The notes below the pieces were generated by a model. The model did no database searches, was not told the origin of the DNA, and saw only the letters and a list, made by a program, of their open reading frames with translations. The translations under genes were made by a program, and so were the position numbers. Positions 16,649 through 26,318 of a stretch of DNA of 64,000 nt are shown piece by piece. Each line of letters opens with the position of its first letter. Position 1 is the first letter of the stretch. Source of the stretch: Immundisolibacterales bacterium (GTDB lineage Bacteria; Pseudomonadota; Gammaproteobacteria; HK1); contig JAPOPW010000030.1 of the NCBI GenBank assembly GCA_026712715.1, positions 124,001-188,000 on the forward strand, given 5' to 3'.

Positions 16649-18298
16649 CTACTCGGAGCGCGATCGGTCGCGCGAGATGGTCCGGCTCAGCAGAATCACC
16701 GGGCCGATGCCGACGAGAACGATCAACAGGGAGGGGACCGACGCGTCGGCCAGCCGCTCGTCGGAAGCAAGCTCGTAGGCCCGCACCGCAAGGGTGTTGA
16801 AATTGAAGGGCCGCAGGATCAGGGTGGCCGGGAGCTCCTTCAGGACGTCGACGAACACGATGAGGAGGGCGGTAAACACGGTACCCCTCAGCAGCGGCAC
16901 GTGGATCTGCCGCAGGACCTCGGTGGGTCGACGCCCGAGCGAACGCGCGGCGTAGTCGAGGCTCGGCTTGATCTTCTCCAGACCGGCCTGCACCGCGCCG
17001 AGCGAGACGGCGAGAAACCGTACGGTGTAGGCGAAGAGGAGCGCGACGATCGTGCCCGAGAGCAGGAGCCCCATCTCCTCCCCGGAGAGGAACCGGACAA
17101 CGCCGATCAGTCGGTGATCGAGCCACGCGAGCGGCACGATCACGCCCACCGCGATGATGGCGCCCGGGATCGCGTAGCCGAGGCCCGAGACGTCCACCGA
17201 AAGGCGCACCGGTCGCGTGCGCGCGTTGCGTTTCGCGTAACCGAGAACCAGGGCCATCGCCACCGCAATCAGGGCGGCGAGGAACGCGAGGTAGAACGAG
17301 TTCCACATGAGGCTCAGGAACGATGCGCCCTCCCATCGGGCATCGCGGAGCGCCCACTTGAGGAGGACCGCCGCCGGCACGATGAACCCCAGCAGCACCG
17401 GCGCGAGGCAACCGACCCAGGCCCACGCCGCCTGCCACCCGGTGAGGCGGATCCGGTGCTCGTGCATCGACCTCCCGCCGGCGTCGTAGCGGGCCTTGCG
17501 GCGGGAGTAGCGCTCCAGATAGATGAGAAGGGCGACGAATGCGAGCAATGTCGCGGAGAGCTGCGATGCGGCGGTCAGGTCGTCGAACCCGTAGAACGCG
17601 CGAAAGATCCCGGTAGTGAACGTGCTGAGGCCGAAGTACTGGACCGTCCCGTAGTCGGCCAGCGTCTCCATCAGCGCGAGAGACACTCCGGCGACGATCG
17701 CGGGGCGGGCGAGTGGAATCGCGAGCTGGAAGAAGCTTCGCGGGACGCTGTAGCCGAGCGTCCGGCTGACTTCGATCGCTCTCGTCGAGCGTTCCAGAAA
17801 CGCCGTTCGGGTGAGCAGGTAGACGTAGGGATACAGGACCAGGCCCAGCATCGCGATGGCGCCGCCTAGCGAGCGAATGGGGAAGAACCAGTAGTCTCCG
17901 TACTTCCACCCCGTGAGGTCACGAAGCAGGGTCTGCGCGGGCCCTGCGAATTCGAGGAGCCCGGTATAGGTGTAGGCGATGATGTAGGCCGGAAAGGCAA
18001 GGGGCAGCAGCAGCGCCCAGACGAACACGCTTCGGCCCGGAAACTCGCAGACCGCGGTGTACCAGGCCGCCGGTACCCCCAGCACCAGGGTCAGGACGCC
18101 GACCCCGAGCATGAGGAGGACGGAATTCGTGACATAGTCGGCGAGAACGGTGTCCCGGAGGTGGCTCCAGATCGCTGCGCTCTCGATGGAGAAGACCGAG
18201 GCCGCGATAACGAGGATGGGCGACGCGACGACGAGTGCGACGAGCGGTGCGGATACCCCCAGACACTTCGAGGCAGAAAACCATCCCGGTGCGTTCAT
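16649..18298 (-). CDS. fbpB: iron(III) ABC transporter permease
   Basis: This 549-residue permease is a duplicated type with about 12 transmembrane helices. Each half has a binding-protein-dependent transport signature loop (about residues 160-210, R-T-L-G-Y-S-V-P-R-S-F-F; and about 455-480, A-A-R-S-L-G-R-R-P-T-E-V-L). This is the size and architecture of FbpB/SfuB, which moves ferric iron from the periplasm to the cytosol. The gene lies 75 bases after the binding-protein gene and 32 before the ATPase gene. Confidence 0.9.
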   Translation of the reverse strand: MNAPGWFSASKCLGVSAPLVALVVASPILVIAASVFSIESAAIWSHLRDTVLADYVTNSVLLMLGVGVLTLVLGVPAAWYTAVCEFPGRSVFVWALLLPLAFPAYIIAYTYTGLLEFAGPAQTLLRDLTGWKYGDYWFFPIRSLGGAIAMLGLVLYPYVYLLTRTAFLERSTRAIEVSRTLGYSVPRSFFQLAIPLARPAIVAGVSLALMETLADYGTVQYFGLSTFTTGIFRAFYGFDDLTAASQLSATLLAFVALLIYLERYSRRKARYDAGGRSMHEHRIRLTGWQAAWAWVGCLAPVLLGFIVPAAVLLKWALRDARWEGASFLSLMWNSFYLAFLAALIAVAMALVLGYAKRNARTRPVRLSVDVSGLGYAIPGAIIAVGVIVPLAWLDHRLIGVVRFLSGEEMGLLLSGTIVALLFAYTVRFLAVSLGAVQAGLEKIKPSLDYAARSLGRRPTEVLRQIHVPLLRGTVFTALLIVFVDVLKELPATLILRPFNFNTLAVRAYELASDERLADASVPSLLIVLVGIGPVILLSRTISRDRSRSE

Positions 18299-18373
18299 CG
18301 CGTGTCAGGCAACCGGGGATCAATCAGGCATGCAGCGCCGGTCCGGATTCGAGCTCGATTCGGATGCGGCGGG

Positions 18374-19429
18374 TCAGCGCCATCGCGCCCGGTCCATCAG
18401 CTCCACCGCCTTGCGGTTGTTGGCGCCGAGCCGGGTGAGGTTCAACGTGTCCGCCTTGAAGTCGCCGAATGACCGCAACGTCTCGGACACGGGCACGTCC
18501 CCGACGACCGGGTATTCGTGATTCACCTCGGCGTACCACGCCTGCGATTCGGGCGCGAGGAGAAACTCGAGTAGCCGGACCGCGTTGTCGCGGTGCCTTG
18601 CATGCGCGGTGATTCCGGCTCCGCTCACGTTCACGTGCACGCCGCGATCATCGGGTCCCTGGTTTGGCCAGAACAGCTCGAGCTCGGCCACGACGTCCCG
18701 GTCTTCCTCCTTGCCGCTCGCGACGAGGCGCCCGAAGTAGTAGGTATTGGCGATCGCCACGTCGCACTGCCCCGCGGCCACCGCCCTGAGCTGATCGGTA
18801 TCGCCCCCGGCCGGCGGCCGGGCGAAATTCTCCACCAAACCCCCGGCCCAGGCCTCGGTTCGCTCGGCACCGACCGCTTCGATCATGGATGCGACGAGCG
18901 ACTGGTTGTAGATGTTGCTCGAGGAGCGAACGCAGACTCGTCCCTTCCACCTCGGATCGGCCAGATCCTCGTAGGTGGACAGCTCCGCCGCGTCCACCCT
19001 GTGGCGGGCGTGGATGATGGTCCGAGCGCGCTGCGACAGGCCGATCCAGAAACCGTCCGCGTCGCGAAGCTGGTCCGGGACGGAACGAAGGATCGGATCG
19101 CTCTCGATCGCTTGCAGGACACCGGCTTCCCTTGCCCGGTGCAGCCGTCCCGCATCCGTCGTGATGAGCACATCGGCCGGTGTGGCGGAGCCTTCGAGCT
19201 GAAGCCGTTTGAGGAGCTCATCGGCCTTTCCGGTCACGAGATTGAACTCGATCCCCGTTTCATCGCGAAAGCGTTCGAGCAGGGGCAGGATCAGCGCTTC
19301 CTTGCGCGCCGAATAGATGTTGACCGCCTCGTCGTCGCTCGCCATGAGCGTACCCGACGGCAAGCAGACGCCGGTCGAGAGCAGGAATGCCGCGGCGAGT
19401 CCGCGAACCACCCGAGCGCGCGCGAACAT
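18374..19429 (-). CDS. fbpA: iron(III) ABC transporter substrate-binding protein
   Basis: This 351-residue periplasmic protein starts at an ATG at 19427-19429 that gives a signal peptide (M-F-A-R-A-R-V-V-R-G then a hydrophobic core, to about residue 30). An ATG further upstream would place 35 non-homologous residues before the signal, so I reject it. The mature part opens with V-N-I-Y-S-A-R-K-E, as in FbpA, and carries the adjacent tyrosines of the iron site in N-T-Y-Y-F-G-R near residue 225. It is the first gene of the operon. No Fur box was obvious upstream. Confidence 0.9.
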   Translation of the reverse strand: MFARARVVRGLAAAFLLSTGVCLPSGTLMASDDEAVNIYSARKEALILPLLERFRDETGIEFNLVTGKADELLKRLQLEGSATPADVLITTDAGRLHRAREAGVLQAIESDPILRSVPDQLRDADGFWIGLSQRARTIIHARHRVDAAELSTYEDLADPRWKGRVCVRSSSNIYNQSLVASMIEAVGAERTEAWAGGLVENFARPPAGGDTDQLRAVAAGQCDVAIANTYYFGRLVASGKEEDRDVVAELELFWPNQGPDDRGVHVNVSGAGITAHARHRDNAVRLLEFLLAPESQAWYAEVNHEYPVVGDVPVSETLRSFGDFKADTLNLTRLGANNRKAVELMDRARWR

Positions 19430-19908
19430 CCTTGAAGTCTGGAACCTGTTCGTTTGCGCGACCACGGCGCGACCCTCAGGAAGCTCTTGTTGCTTGCCAG
19501 TAGTCTGCGGCAGGCCGACGAGTCGGTCGAGCATATCACGGTGGGCCGTGTGGACATTGTCTGCAGACCTTCGAGAAGCGGCGGATTGAGCGGTACGACG
19601 GACCCGATCAGGAGGGGGATTGCGAAGACGTGCTCGGCGTTGACAGCGGCATGGAGCCAGCGCGAACCCGGCAGGGCCCGCGCCAGGGCGGTCCCCTCGA
19701 GCGCCGCGAGCAGGGCCTCCAGGGTCTCAGGCTCGCCCGGCGCCTGCCCGCCGGGAACGTCGAATCGCTTCTCGGCCGCTCCACCCGCGATCCGGAGATC
19801 GGCCGCGGCGCGCTCCTGCCGGACGCTCGGCGCCCACCGAACGGATTAGAATCGGTGACAACTTCCGGGTGGGCAGCCGGCACGATTTTCGGCCATGCAT
19901 TGAACACC
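19430..19908 (-). other. divergent intergenic region with a gene remnant
   Basis: These 479 bases separate fbpA from the divergent Tat-exported protein. Besides the promoters that must lie here, the only recognisable content is the DUF6644-like remnant at 19561-19737. I did not find a clear Fur or other operator. Confidence 0.4.
19561..19737 (-). pseudogene. remnant of a DUF6644-like membrane protein
   Basis: The minus strand encodes 59 residues without a start codon: L-E-A-L-L-A-A-L-E-G-T-A-L-A-R-A-L, then S-R-W-L-H-A-A-V-N-A-E-H-V-F-A-I, L-L-I-G-S-V-V-P-L-N-P-P-L-L. This pattern is the N-terminal part of small integral membrane proteins I know as DUF6644, with an x-W-L-Y-A-A-V-N-x-x-H motif. 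The rest of the protein is absent; sequence after 19561 is unrelated. The assignment is from memory of the family pattern. Confidence 0.5.
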
Positions 19909-21369
19909 ATGGATCGTCGAACGTTTCTCCGCGCGACCGGTAGCGCAGCCGCGCTGGGCTTGAGTGGCAGGCTGGGCATGGCAGGGGCGCTTCCCGAGGT
20001 CGGCGCCGTGCATCGCCTCCTGGAAGAAACACCCCGTGAACGTGTCGCCGCCGAGCTTGCCGCCCTGATCAGGGACGGACTCGATCACCGCCGGACCCTG
20101 ACCGCCCTGGCCGTCGCGACTTCACGCAGTGTCCGACCCTTCCCCCATGTCGGCTTCAAGTACCACACCGTGCTTGCGCTGCAGTCTGTCCATTTGACTG
20201 CGCTCAACCTGCCCGACGAAGAGCGTTGGCTGCCGGTGTTCTGGGCGCTCGACTATTTCAAGCGCGCTCAGGATCAGGAGCGCCGCCAAAGCGGCTGGAC
20301 GATGGGGCCGCGGCCACCACCGGTGGCCAGGACGGTGGAGAAGGCGGGAAAACGCCTGATTGACGCATTGGAACGCTGGGATCTCGAAGCTGTCGATCCC
20401 GCCATTCTCGATTTCGCCCGACTCGCGACACGGGAGCAGGTCTGCGAGCTCCTCTTCAGATACAGCACCCGGGACCTGCGTGAAATCGGTCACAAGGCCA
20501 TCGCGGTGCAGAATGTTCACCGCCTCCTGCCGATCGTCGGACCCGAGTACGCCCCTCCCGTGCTTCGCTCCCTCGCCGCCGCGCTCCAGAATCATGGCAA
20601 CGACCCGAATCCCGCCACTCGCGACCTGCCTTCCGATCGAACCTGGCGGGCGTTCCGGGGGATGCTTGGCGAGATCCCCAAGACCTGGAAACACGGCCGT
20701 CGGGACGACGCCGCACGCATTGAGCTCCTCCGCACGCTTCGCGAAGTCTCGGAGCTCGATGCGGGCCAGGCGGTCATCGACCTCCTGAAACACGGCGTTT
20801 CCACCGATTCGATATGGGAGGCTATCTTCGCCGCCGCCGCGGAGCTGGTGTTGAGACGACCGACGGTGGTCCCGGTGCACGCCCAGACGTCCGCCAACGC
20901 GTTTCACCATGTGTTCCGCCACGCGCGCGCCGAATCGACGCAGATTCTGGCGCTTCTTCAGTCGGCGGCTTTCATGCCGGCGTTCCGGCGTCGCGTTCGC
21001 AACGCGCAACCCGATCTGCGCATCGACGAGCTGGAACCTCTCGTGGTCTCCGGCGACGGCGCGGAAGCGTTGCGCGACGCATTCTCCGAGCTGCCGCACG
21101 ATCGCACCGCTGGCGCTCGCAAGGCGTTGCACTACCTGCAACGCGGAGGTTCCGCGGACACGTTCGTCGCCAGCGCGCGCCGCCACCTGGCTCGCAACGG
21201 CCGGCGGTCCCACGACTACAAGTTCACCGAGGCCGCCCTGGAGAACCATGGGGGAATGGCCCCCACCGCGTGGCGGGACCGGATTCTGTCCGCCTCGATG
21301 GCATACTTCATCGGGTCCGAAACGGCGCCGAGCCCGGTTGCTCGGAAGGCGCTGCAACTGCTTGGATAG
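19909..21369 (+). CDS. Tat-exported protein of unknown function
   Basis: The ATG at 19909 starts a 486-residue protein with a twin-arginine signal (M-D-R-R-T-F-L-R-A, then an Ala/Gly/Leu core to about residue 26), so it is exported folded, often a sign of a bound cofactor. The frame is open for 93 codons upstream but without homology. The mature protein is mostly helical. Recurrent His-containing motifs include F-K-Y-H-T-V-L-A-L-Q-S-V-H, H-K-A-I-A-V-Q-N-V-H, A-L-Q-N-H-G, V-H-A-Q-T-S-A-N-A-F-H-H and A-L-E-N-H-G-G. This resembles questin-oxidase-like or heme/metal-binding helical proteins, but I cannot assign a family. It is divergent from fbpABC. Confidence 0.75.
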   Translation: MDRRTFLRATGSAAALGLSGRLGMAGALPEVGAVHRLLEETPRERVAAELAALIRDGLDHRRTLTALAVATSRSVRPFPHVGFKYHTVLALQSVHLTALNLPDEERWLPVFWALDYFKRAQDQERRQSGWTMGPRPPPVARTVEKAGKRLIDALERWDLEAVDPAILDFARLATREQVCELLFRYSTRDLREIGHKAIAVQNVHRLLPIVGPEYAPPVLRSLAAALQNHGNDPNPATRDLPSDRTWRAFRGMLGEIPKTWKHGRRDDAARIELLRTLREVSELDAGQAVIDLLKHGVSTDSIWEAIFAAAAELVLRRPTVVPVHAQTSANAFHHVFRHARAESTQILALLQSAAFMPAFRRRVRNAQPDLRIDELEPLVVSGDGAEALRDAFSELPHDRTAGARKALHYLQRGGSADTFVASARRHLARNGRRSHDYKFTEAALENHGGMAPTAWRDRILSASMAYFIGSETAPSPVARKALQLLG

Positions 21370-21538
21370 AAGTTGCCGCGATTCTCGGAGCATTGCCGGA
21401 AACGACCGGCACCTGCATGCACCGCAGCCCGGCGCGCCGGGCGTCCCCGCGTCCGTCCGAGGTATTGTCCGACCTGCCGGGTGCGGGGTCTGACCGTGCC
21501 CGCTCTCGAGACCGTGCTTGAATCGATCGGGATTGGCC

Positions 21539-21946
21539 ATGACGGGAATCGATGACGCCCAGAGGTCCATTGGAGCGGTTGCGGTTCTGGTCCCGGACTA
21601 TCAGGAGGCGATCGACTATTTCGTGGGTACGCTCGGCTTCATGCTCATCGAGGACACGAGGATTTCGGAGGAGAAGCGATGGGTCCTGGTTTCGCCGGGG
21701 GCCGGCACCTGTCTGCTTCTGGCCAGAGCGAGAGGCGAACGCCAGGGAGCTGCGATCGGAAACCAGTCGGGTGGACGGGTATTCCTGATTCTGACAACGG
21801 ATGACTTCTGGCGCGACTATTGGACGTACGTGAGCCGCGGCGTCGTATTCCAGGAGGAACCCAGGCGCGAGGAGTACGGCATGGTGGCCGTATTCACGGA
21901 CAGGTTCGGCAACCGGTGGGACCTCATCGAACGGAGCTCTCCCTGA
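21539..21946 (+). CDS. VOC (glyoxalase-fold) protein
   Basis: This 135-residue protein is a single vicinal-oxygen-chelate domain: a first beta-alpha-beta unit (V-L-V-P-D-Y-Q-E-A-I-D-Y-F-V-G-T-L-G-F) and a second ending in F-T-D-R-F-G-N-R-W-D-L-I. The second-half signature D-x-x-G-N-x-W is typical of metal-dependent dioxygenases, isomerases and antibiotic-resistance proteins in this fold. Substrate cannot be read from sequence. ATG 21539 was chosen over a TTG seven codons upstream. It follows the Tat-exported protein by 169 bases. Confidence 0.82.
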   Translation: MTGIDDAQRSIGAVAVLVPDYQEAIDYFVGTLGFMLIEDTRISEEKRWVLVSPGAGTCLLLARARGERQGAAIGNQSGGRVFLILTTDDFWRDYWTYVSRGVVFQEEPRREEYGMVAVFTDRFGNRWDLIERSSP

Positions 21947-22328
21947 GCCGCCCCCCCGAGAAGCGATCCGCTTCGAAGTCGTGGACAGCCGATCGGGAGG
22001 CCCCTCACGGCGACGAAGCGATGCCACCCTGAAGAGTCGAGTCGACCCACCCCGCCGAGTGGTCGATGCGCAATGCCCGTTCACCCTCGACGGTGGCTCG
22101 ATGGTCGGGACGGAGCCTGCGGCCGGCACGATCGCAGGCGTCGCGGAGCCCGTCGCCGTAGAGATGCGCCGCAACCGGACGCGAGCCTTGCGGTTCCATT
22201 CCGGACGAATCGTGCCGGCACCCTGAGCCCGCCCGGCTCGGGACGTGGTTCCCGTATGATCCTCTGCCGGCGCGTGCGCGGTCGCTCGTCCGAGGGCCAC
22301 GGCGCGCGACTGCGCCCGGAGGAAAGCA
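21947..22328 (+). other. intergenic, nothing identified
   Basis: No gene, repeat or clear signal is visible in these 382 bases apart from the GGAGGAAAGC ribosome binding site of the following channel gene at its right end. Confidence 0.4.
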
Positions 22329-24653
22329 ATGACGAATCGGTTGCCGTCGCGGCTCCCTTGGGCGGCGGTTCTGATCTGCGCGGCGTTGCTCGGTTCGCAA
22401 TCCGCCTCCGCACAGATGACCAAAGTGCTGGGAGAGGTGGCAAGGGCGCAGGAGCAACCCCCCGGCGCCCCGGCGCCGGGGTTGCCCGAACCGCTCACCC
22501 GCCAGGCGATTCGGGATGTGCTGTCGGGCTTGAGCGACGGACAGGCGCGCGAGCTCCTGCTCCGGGAACTCGATGAGCAGGTGGCCGCGCGCGAGGCGGA
22601 GATCGCCGCAGCCGAAGAGCGCGCGGTCGGCGTGTTGCTCGGCGCATGGGCCCTCGCGCTCGGCCGGGGGTGGGCGGCGGCTCTTCGGGACACTTCGACG
22701 ATCCCGGCCGCGGCGGCCGCGACGCTCGACGGGTTCGCGTCCCGGCGCGGCGGTGCGAGTCTCTGGCGGCTTGGCGGCACCCTCGTTCTCTCGCTCCTCG
22801 CAGGCGTCGCGGCGGCGTTCGCATCTCGCAGGCTCACGATGCGGGCCGAAGCGCGCCTCGACACCCTGCCGGCCTCGAGCCTGTGGTCGCAGATCGGGAT
22901 CATCACGGGGCGCTTTGTCATCCAGGGCGTTCGCCTCCTTGCCTTCGTGGTCGTCGCCTTCGTCGTCGATGCCGTGGTCAATCGCACGATTCCGGCAGAC
23001 AGCACGGTGGTGCGGTACCTCGTCGGGTCGGTCGGCTGGACCTGGTTCGCAATCATGGCCGCACGCTTCGTTCTCTCGCCCACGCGCCCGCACCTGCGCC
23101 TTTGCACCGTCGACGGCCCGACCGCGTGGTTCCTCACCCGTCGGATCGGCCTCATCTTCGGATGGTCGGCCTTCGCGGCGGGACTGTTTCAGTTGGCCTG
23201 GAAATTCGAGTGGCCCTACGGCCTCGGAAGCCTGGGTTTCTGGATCTCGGTCGTCTTCCACGGCCTCATGGCGCTCACGATCTGGCAGGCCCGCGCCGGA
23301 ATCACCCGGATGGTGCGCGGACACGGCGACGGCGGGGCGGGCTGGGACCGCTTTGCGTCGCTGTGGCCGATGATCGCGATCGGGCTCGTCGGGCTCCAGT
23401 GGCTCGTCGTCGAGCTCTTCGCCGCGACCGGGAATCTCGAGAGCCTTTCGGTCGCGGCACTCAACCTTTCGCTCGCGGTGCTGCTCGCCCTGCCCCTTTT
23501 CGAGCTCACGATCCGCGGTCTCGTCGAGGCAATCTGGCCCGACGATCCGGACGAGGTGCCGACCCTTCGCGCCGCGCATGCGCAGACTCAGCACGGGCTC
23601 ATGCGTTGCGGGCGGACCGTTACCGGCGTGCTGCTGGTCCTCGTCCTCGCGCGAGTCTGGGGCCTCGACCTGCGCGATCTGGCCTCGCAGGGGGTCGGGG
23701 CGCAGCTCGCAGGCGCCCTTCTCGAGATCTTCCTCATCGGCATCGTCGCGTACGGCTGCTGGGAGCTGCTCCGGATCATGTCCGACCGGCAAATCGCCAT
23801 CGAGCGGGCGGCCCTGGGCCTCGACGGCGATGGCGAGGAGCAGGCCGACGGGGAAGGCGGGCAGGGCGGCACCCGGCTCGGCACGATCATGCCGCTCGTT
23901 CGCGGCACGGGTCAGGTGATCATCGTGGTCCTCGCCGTGCTCGCGGTGCTCGGACAGATCGGGGTGAACGTGACCCCGCTCCTCGCGGGCGCCGGGATCG
24001 TCGGCGTGGCCGTCGGATTCGGCGCCCAGACCCTCGTCCGGGACATCATCTCGGGCGTGTTCTTCCTCATCGACGACGCCTTCCGCAAGGGCGAGTACAT
24101 CGACATCGGCACCGTGACCGGCACGGTGGAGGCGATCTCGATCCGCTCCATGCAGCTCCGTCACCACAACGGTCCGCTGCACACCATTCCCTTCGGCGAA
24201 ATCGGGCATCTCACCAACTTCTCGCGCGACTGGGTGATGATGAAGCTGCCGCTGCGGGTGACCTACGATACGGACGTTGAACGGCTGCGCAAGCTCATCA
24301 AGAAGCTCGGTCAGGACTTGCTGCAGGACCCCGAGCTCGGGCCGAAGTTCCTGCAGCCCCTGAAGTCCCAGGGGGTCGTCCAGATGGAGGACTCGGCGAT
24401 GATCGTCCGGGTCAAGTTCATGACCCGGCCAGGTGATCAGTGGGGCCTTCGCACCAAGGTGTTCGCACGGATCCGCGAGTTGTTCGAGCGCGAAGACATC
24501 AAGTTCGCCCACCGTGAGGTCACGGTGCGCATTGCCGACCAGGAGGCCGGCAGCCCGCTCGGCGAAGCGCAAAAGCAGGCGGTCGCCGCCGCCGCACGCT
24601 CGGCGGTCGAGCAGCCTGCACTCGAGGCGGCCGCACCCCGGGACGATCGCTGA
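22329..24653 (+). CDS. large MscS-family mechanosensitive channel
   Basis: This 774-residue protein starts behind GGAGGAAAGC. It has a signal peptide (about 1-28), a short periplasmic helical region, and about ten transmembrane segments between residues 150 and 580. The MscS core follows: A-G-A-G-I-V-G-V-A-V-G-F-G-A-Q (pore helix, about 555-570), then the beta domain with D-D-A-F-R-K-G-E-Y-I-D-I and G-T-V-E-A-I-S-I-R, and a C-terminal alpha-beta domain. It opens under membrane tension to release solutes in hypoosmotic shock. Length and extra helices place it with the multi-helix relatives (YbdG/MscM type) rather than the 286-residue MscS. No neighbour appears functionally linked. Confidence 0.9.
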   Translation: MTNRLPSRLPWAAVLICAALLGSQSASAQMTKVLGEVARAQEQPPGAPAPGLPEPLTRQAIRDVLSGLSDGQARELLLRELDEQVAAREAEIAAAEERAVGVLLGAWALALGRGWAAALRDTSTIPAAAAATLDGFASRRGGASLWRLGGTLVLSLLAGVAAAFASRRLTMRAEARLDTLPASSLWSQIGIITGRFVIQGVRLLAFVVVAFVVDAVVNRTIPADSTVVRYLVGSVGWTWFAIMAARFVLSPTRPHLRLCTVDGPTAWFLTRRIGLIFGWSAFAAGLFQLAWKFEWPYGLGSLGFWISVVFHGLMALTIWQARAGITRMVRGHGDGGAGWDRFASLWPMIAIGLVGLQWLVVELFAATGNLESLSVAALNLSLAVLLALPLFELTIRGLVEAIWPDDPDEVPTLRAAHAQTQHGLMRCGRTVTGVLLVLVLARVWGLDLRDLASQGVGAQLAGALLEIFLIGIVAYGCWELLRIMSDRQIAIERAALGLDGDGEEQADGEGGQGGTRLGTIMPLVRGTGQVIIVVLAVLAVLGQIGVNVTPLLAGAGIVGVAVGFGAQTLVRDIISGVFFLIDDAFRKGEYIDIGTVTGTVEAISIRSMQLRHHNGPLHTIPFGEIGHLTNFSRDWVMMKLPLRVTYDTDVERLRKLIKKLGQDLLQDPELGPKFLQPLKSQGVVQMEDSAMIVRVKFMTRPGDQWGLRTKVFARIRELFEREDIKFAHREVTVRIADQEAGSPLGEAQKQAVAAAARSAVEQPALEAAAPRDDR

Positions 24654-24867
24654 GCCCGCGTTCACGCCGGTGCCTTCCCTGCTTCTCGCGCCGGGCTCCT
24701 GCCCCGGTCCCTCCTCCCCGCCGAGCCGGGCGCTCGGATCGCCCTCGGGCGTGACGATCGACCGAGGGTCGTCCTGCTCGATCCATGGTCGAGACTCGCG
24801 TTCGGGTTGAGTTGCCGGGCAATGGTGCTAGGCTGCGATCCGAATCGGAGCGAGACGGGAGATCCCC

Positions 24868-25746
24868 ATGTGCGACGAGAGTACGCTGCGTGACGAGGAG
24901 AGCTACCTGGGCCGTACGGGAAACCTGACCCGGCGCGAGTTCGGGGCGCTCTCGGCCGCGACGGGCCTTGCCATGCTCGTTCCGCGGGCCGCGGCGGCGC
25001 TGGAGGTGACCGCATCGGACGTCGAGGTGTCGACACCCGACGGCACGGCTGACTGTCACTTCGTGCATCCCGCGAGCGGCACCCATCCCGGGGTGCTGGT
25101 CTGGCCTGACGCGCTCGGTCTTCGGCCCGCCTTCGAGCAGATGGGGCGGCGGCTTGCCGAGTCGGGGTACGCGGTGCTGGTCGTCAATCCCTACTACCGG
25201 ACCGCGAGAGCGCCTGTCCTGCCCGAGGGTGCCTCGTTTCGAGACGAAGCGACGCGCAAGAAGGTTTTCCCCCTGATGCGCTCGCTGAACGCGGAGACCA
25301 ATGTGACGGACGCGAAGGCATTCGTCGGTTTCCTCGATGGCCAGGATGCCGTGGCCGGCGACCGCAAGATGGGAACGACGGGGTACTGCATGGGCGGTTC
25401 CATCACCATGCGCACCGCGGCGGCGCTCCCCGACCGGATTGGGGCCGGCGCATCGTTCCACGGCGGCAGGCTCGTGACCGACGCGCCCGACAGTCCCCAT
25501 CGGCTCGTTGGAGAGATGCGGGCGCACTATCTGTTCGCCATCGCCGAGAACGACGACAAGAAGGACCCGAACGCGAAGACCGTGCTGCGCGACGCCTTTG
25601 CCGCCGCCGGTCTGCCTGCGGAAATCGAGGTGTATGCGGGCACCCTGCACGGCTGGTGCCCCCCCGATTCCGCGGTCTATCACGAAGCGCAGGCGGAGCG
25701 GGCATGGGGCCGGTTGCTGGCCCTGTTCGAGACCGCCCTGGCCTGA
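24868..25746 (+). CDS. dienelactone hydrolase family, Tat-exported
   Basis: This 292-residue alpha/beta-hydrolase begins at ATG 24868 behind GGGAGA. The N-terminus has a Tat-type signal (N-L-T-R-R-E-F-G-A-L-S-A-A, about 19-45), so the enzyme is likely periplasmic. The nucleophile is Cys in G-Y-C-M-G-G near residue 173; the Asp is in I-A-E-N-D-D-K-K-D and the His in T-L-H-G-W-C. Cys in place of Ser is typical of dienelactone hydrolases, which open lactones in chloroaromatic degradation, though many family members have other substrates. The neighbours give no pathway context. Confidence 0.87.
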   Translation: MCDESTLRDEESYLGRTGNLTRREFGALSAATGLAMLVPRAAAALEVTASDVEVSTPDGTADCHFVHPASGTHPGVLVWPDALGLRPAFEQMGRRLAESGYAVLVVNPYYRTARAPVLPEGASFRDEATRKKVFPLMRSLNAETNVTDAKAFVGFLDGQDAVAGDRKMGTTGYCMGGSITMRTAAALPDRIGAGASFHGGRLVTDAPDSPHRLVGEMRAHYLFAIAENDDKKDPNAKTVLRDAFAAAGLPAEIEVYAGTLHGWCPPDSAVYHEAQAERAWGRLLALFETALA

Positions 25747-25867
25747 GGAGAGAGGGCGGGGCGGTCCTGACGGGCCGCGCCGCCAGGGTTCGGCTACATC
25801 CGGACGGGGGTGAACCACCCGACCGTGCGGCCGCCTCGGACCGAATGGCGAGCCGGCACGCGGGCGC

Positions 25868-26239
25868 TTACGATAGATCGACGGCGAAGCGCTTGAGATC
25901 CCCGAATTCGACAATTTCGAGCGTCGCCGCATGCGTCGCTCGCAAGACCACGTGTGGCGCCGCCCCGGCTTCCAGCGCCTCCTGCCAGCGCGCCGCGCAC
26001 AGACACCACTGATCGCCCGGAAGGAGTCCCGGAAAGCCGAACCCTTCGCGCGGCGTCGAGAGATCATTTCCGCGCGAACGCGAGAATTCGAGGAACTCGC
26101 GCGTCACGCGCGTGCACACGGTGTGGCGGCCGACGTCCTCATCCGAAGTGTTGCAGCATCCGTCACGGAAGAAACCGGTCATCGGATTCTCCGAGCACGA
26201 CTCGAGCGGTTCTCCAAACACGTTCCTCGCCGCGACCAC
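25868..26239 (-). CDS. DUF2237 protein
   Basis: The start is taken as GTG 26237-26239 behind GGGAGG, giving 123 residues; the open frame further upstream overlaps the RpiR gene. The protein shows the family run N-V-F-G-E-P-L-E-S-C, M-T-G-F-x-R-D-G-C-C-N-T, E-D-V-G-x-H-T-V-C, N-D-L-S-T-P, F-G-F-P-G-L-x-P-G-D-x-W-C-L-C-A-A-R-W. Several conserved Cys and His could form a metal site, but the family has no established function. It lies 79 bases after rpiR on the same strand, so co-transcription is likely. Confidence 0.88.
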   Translation of the reverse strand: MVAARNVFGEPLESCSENPMTGFFRDGCCNTSDEDVGRHTVCTRVTREFLEFSRSRGNDLSTPREGFGFPGLLPGDQWCLCAARWQEALEAGAAPHVVLRATHAATLEIVEFGDLKRFAVDLS

Positions 26240-26318
26240 CTTGCCCTCCCGTCTCCCTCGATTGCCGATGGCGACCAGGGTATCAGGTTGTCGTTCGATT
26301 GCGTTGCCGATCGCCGCC

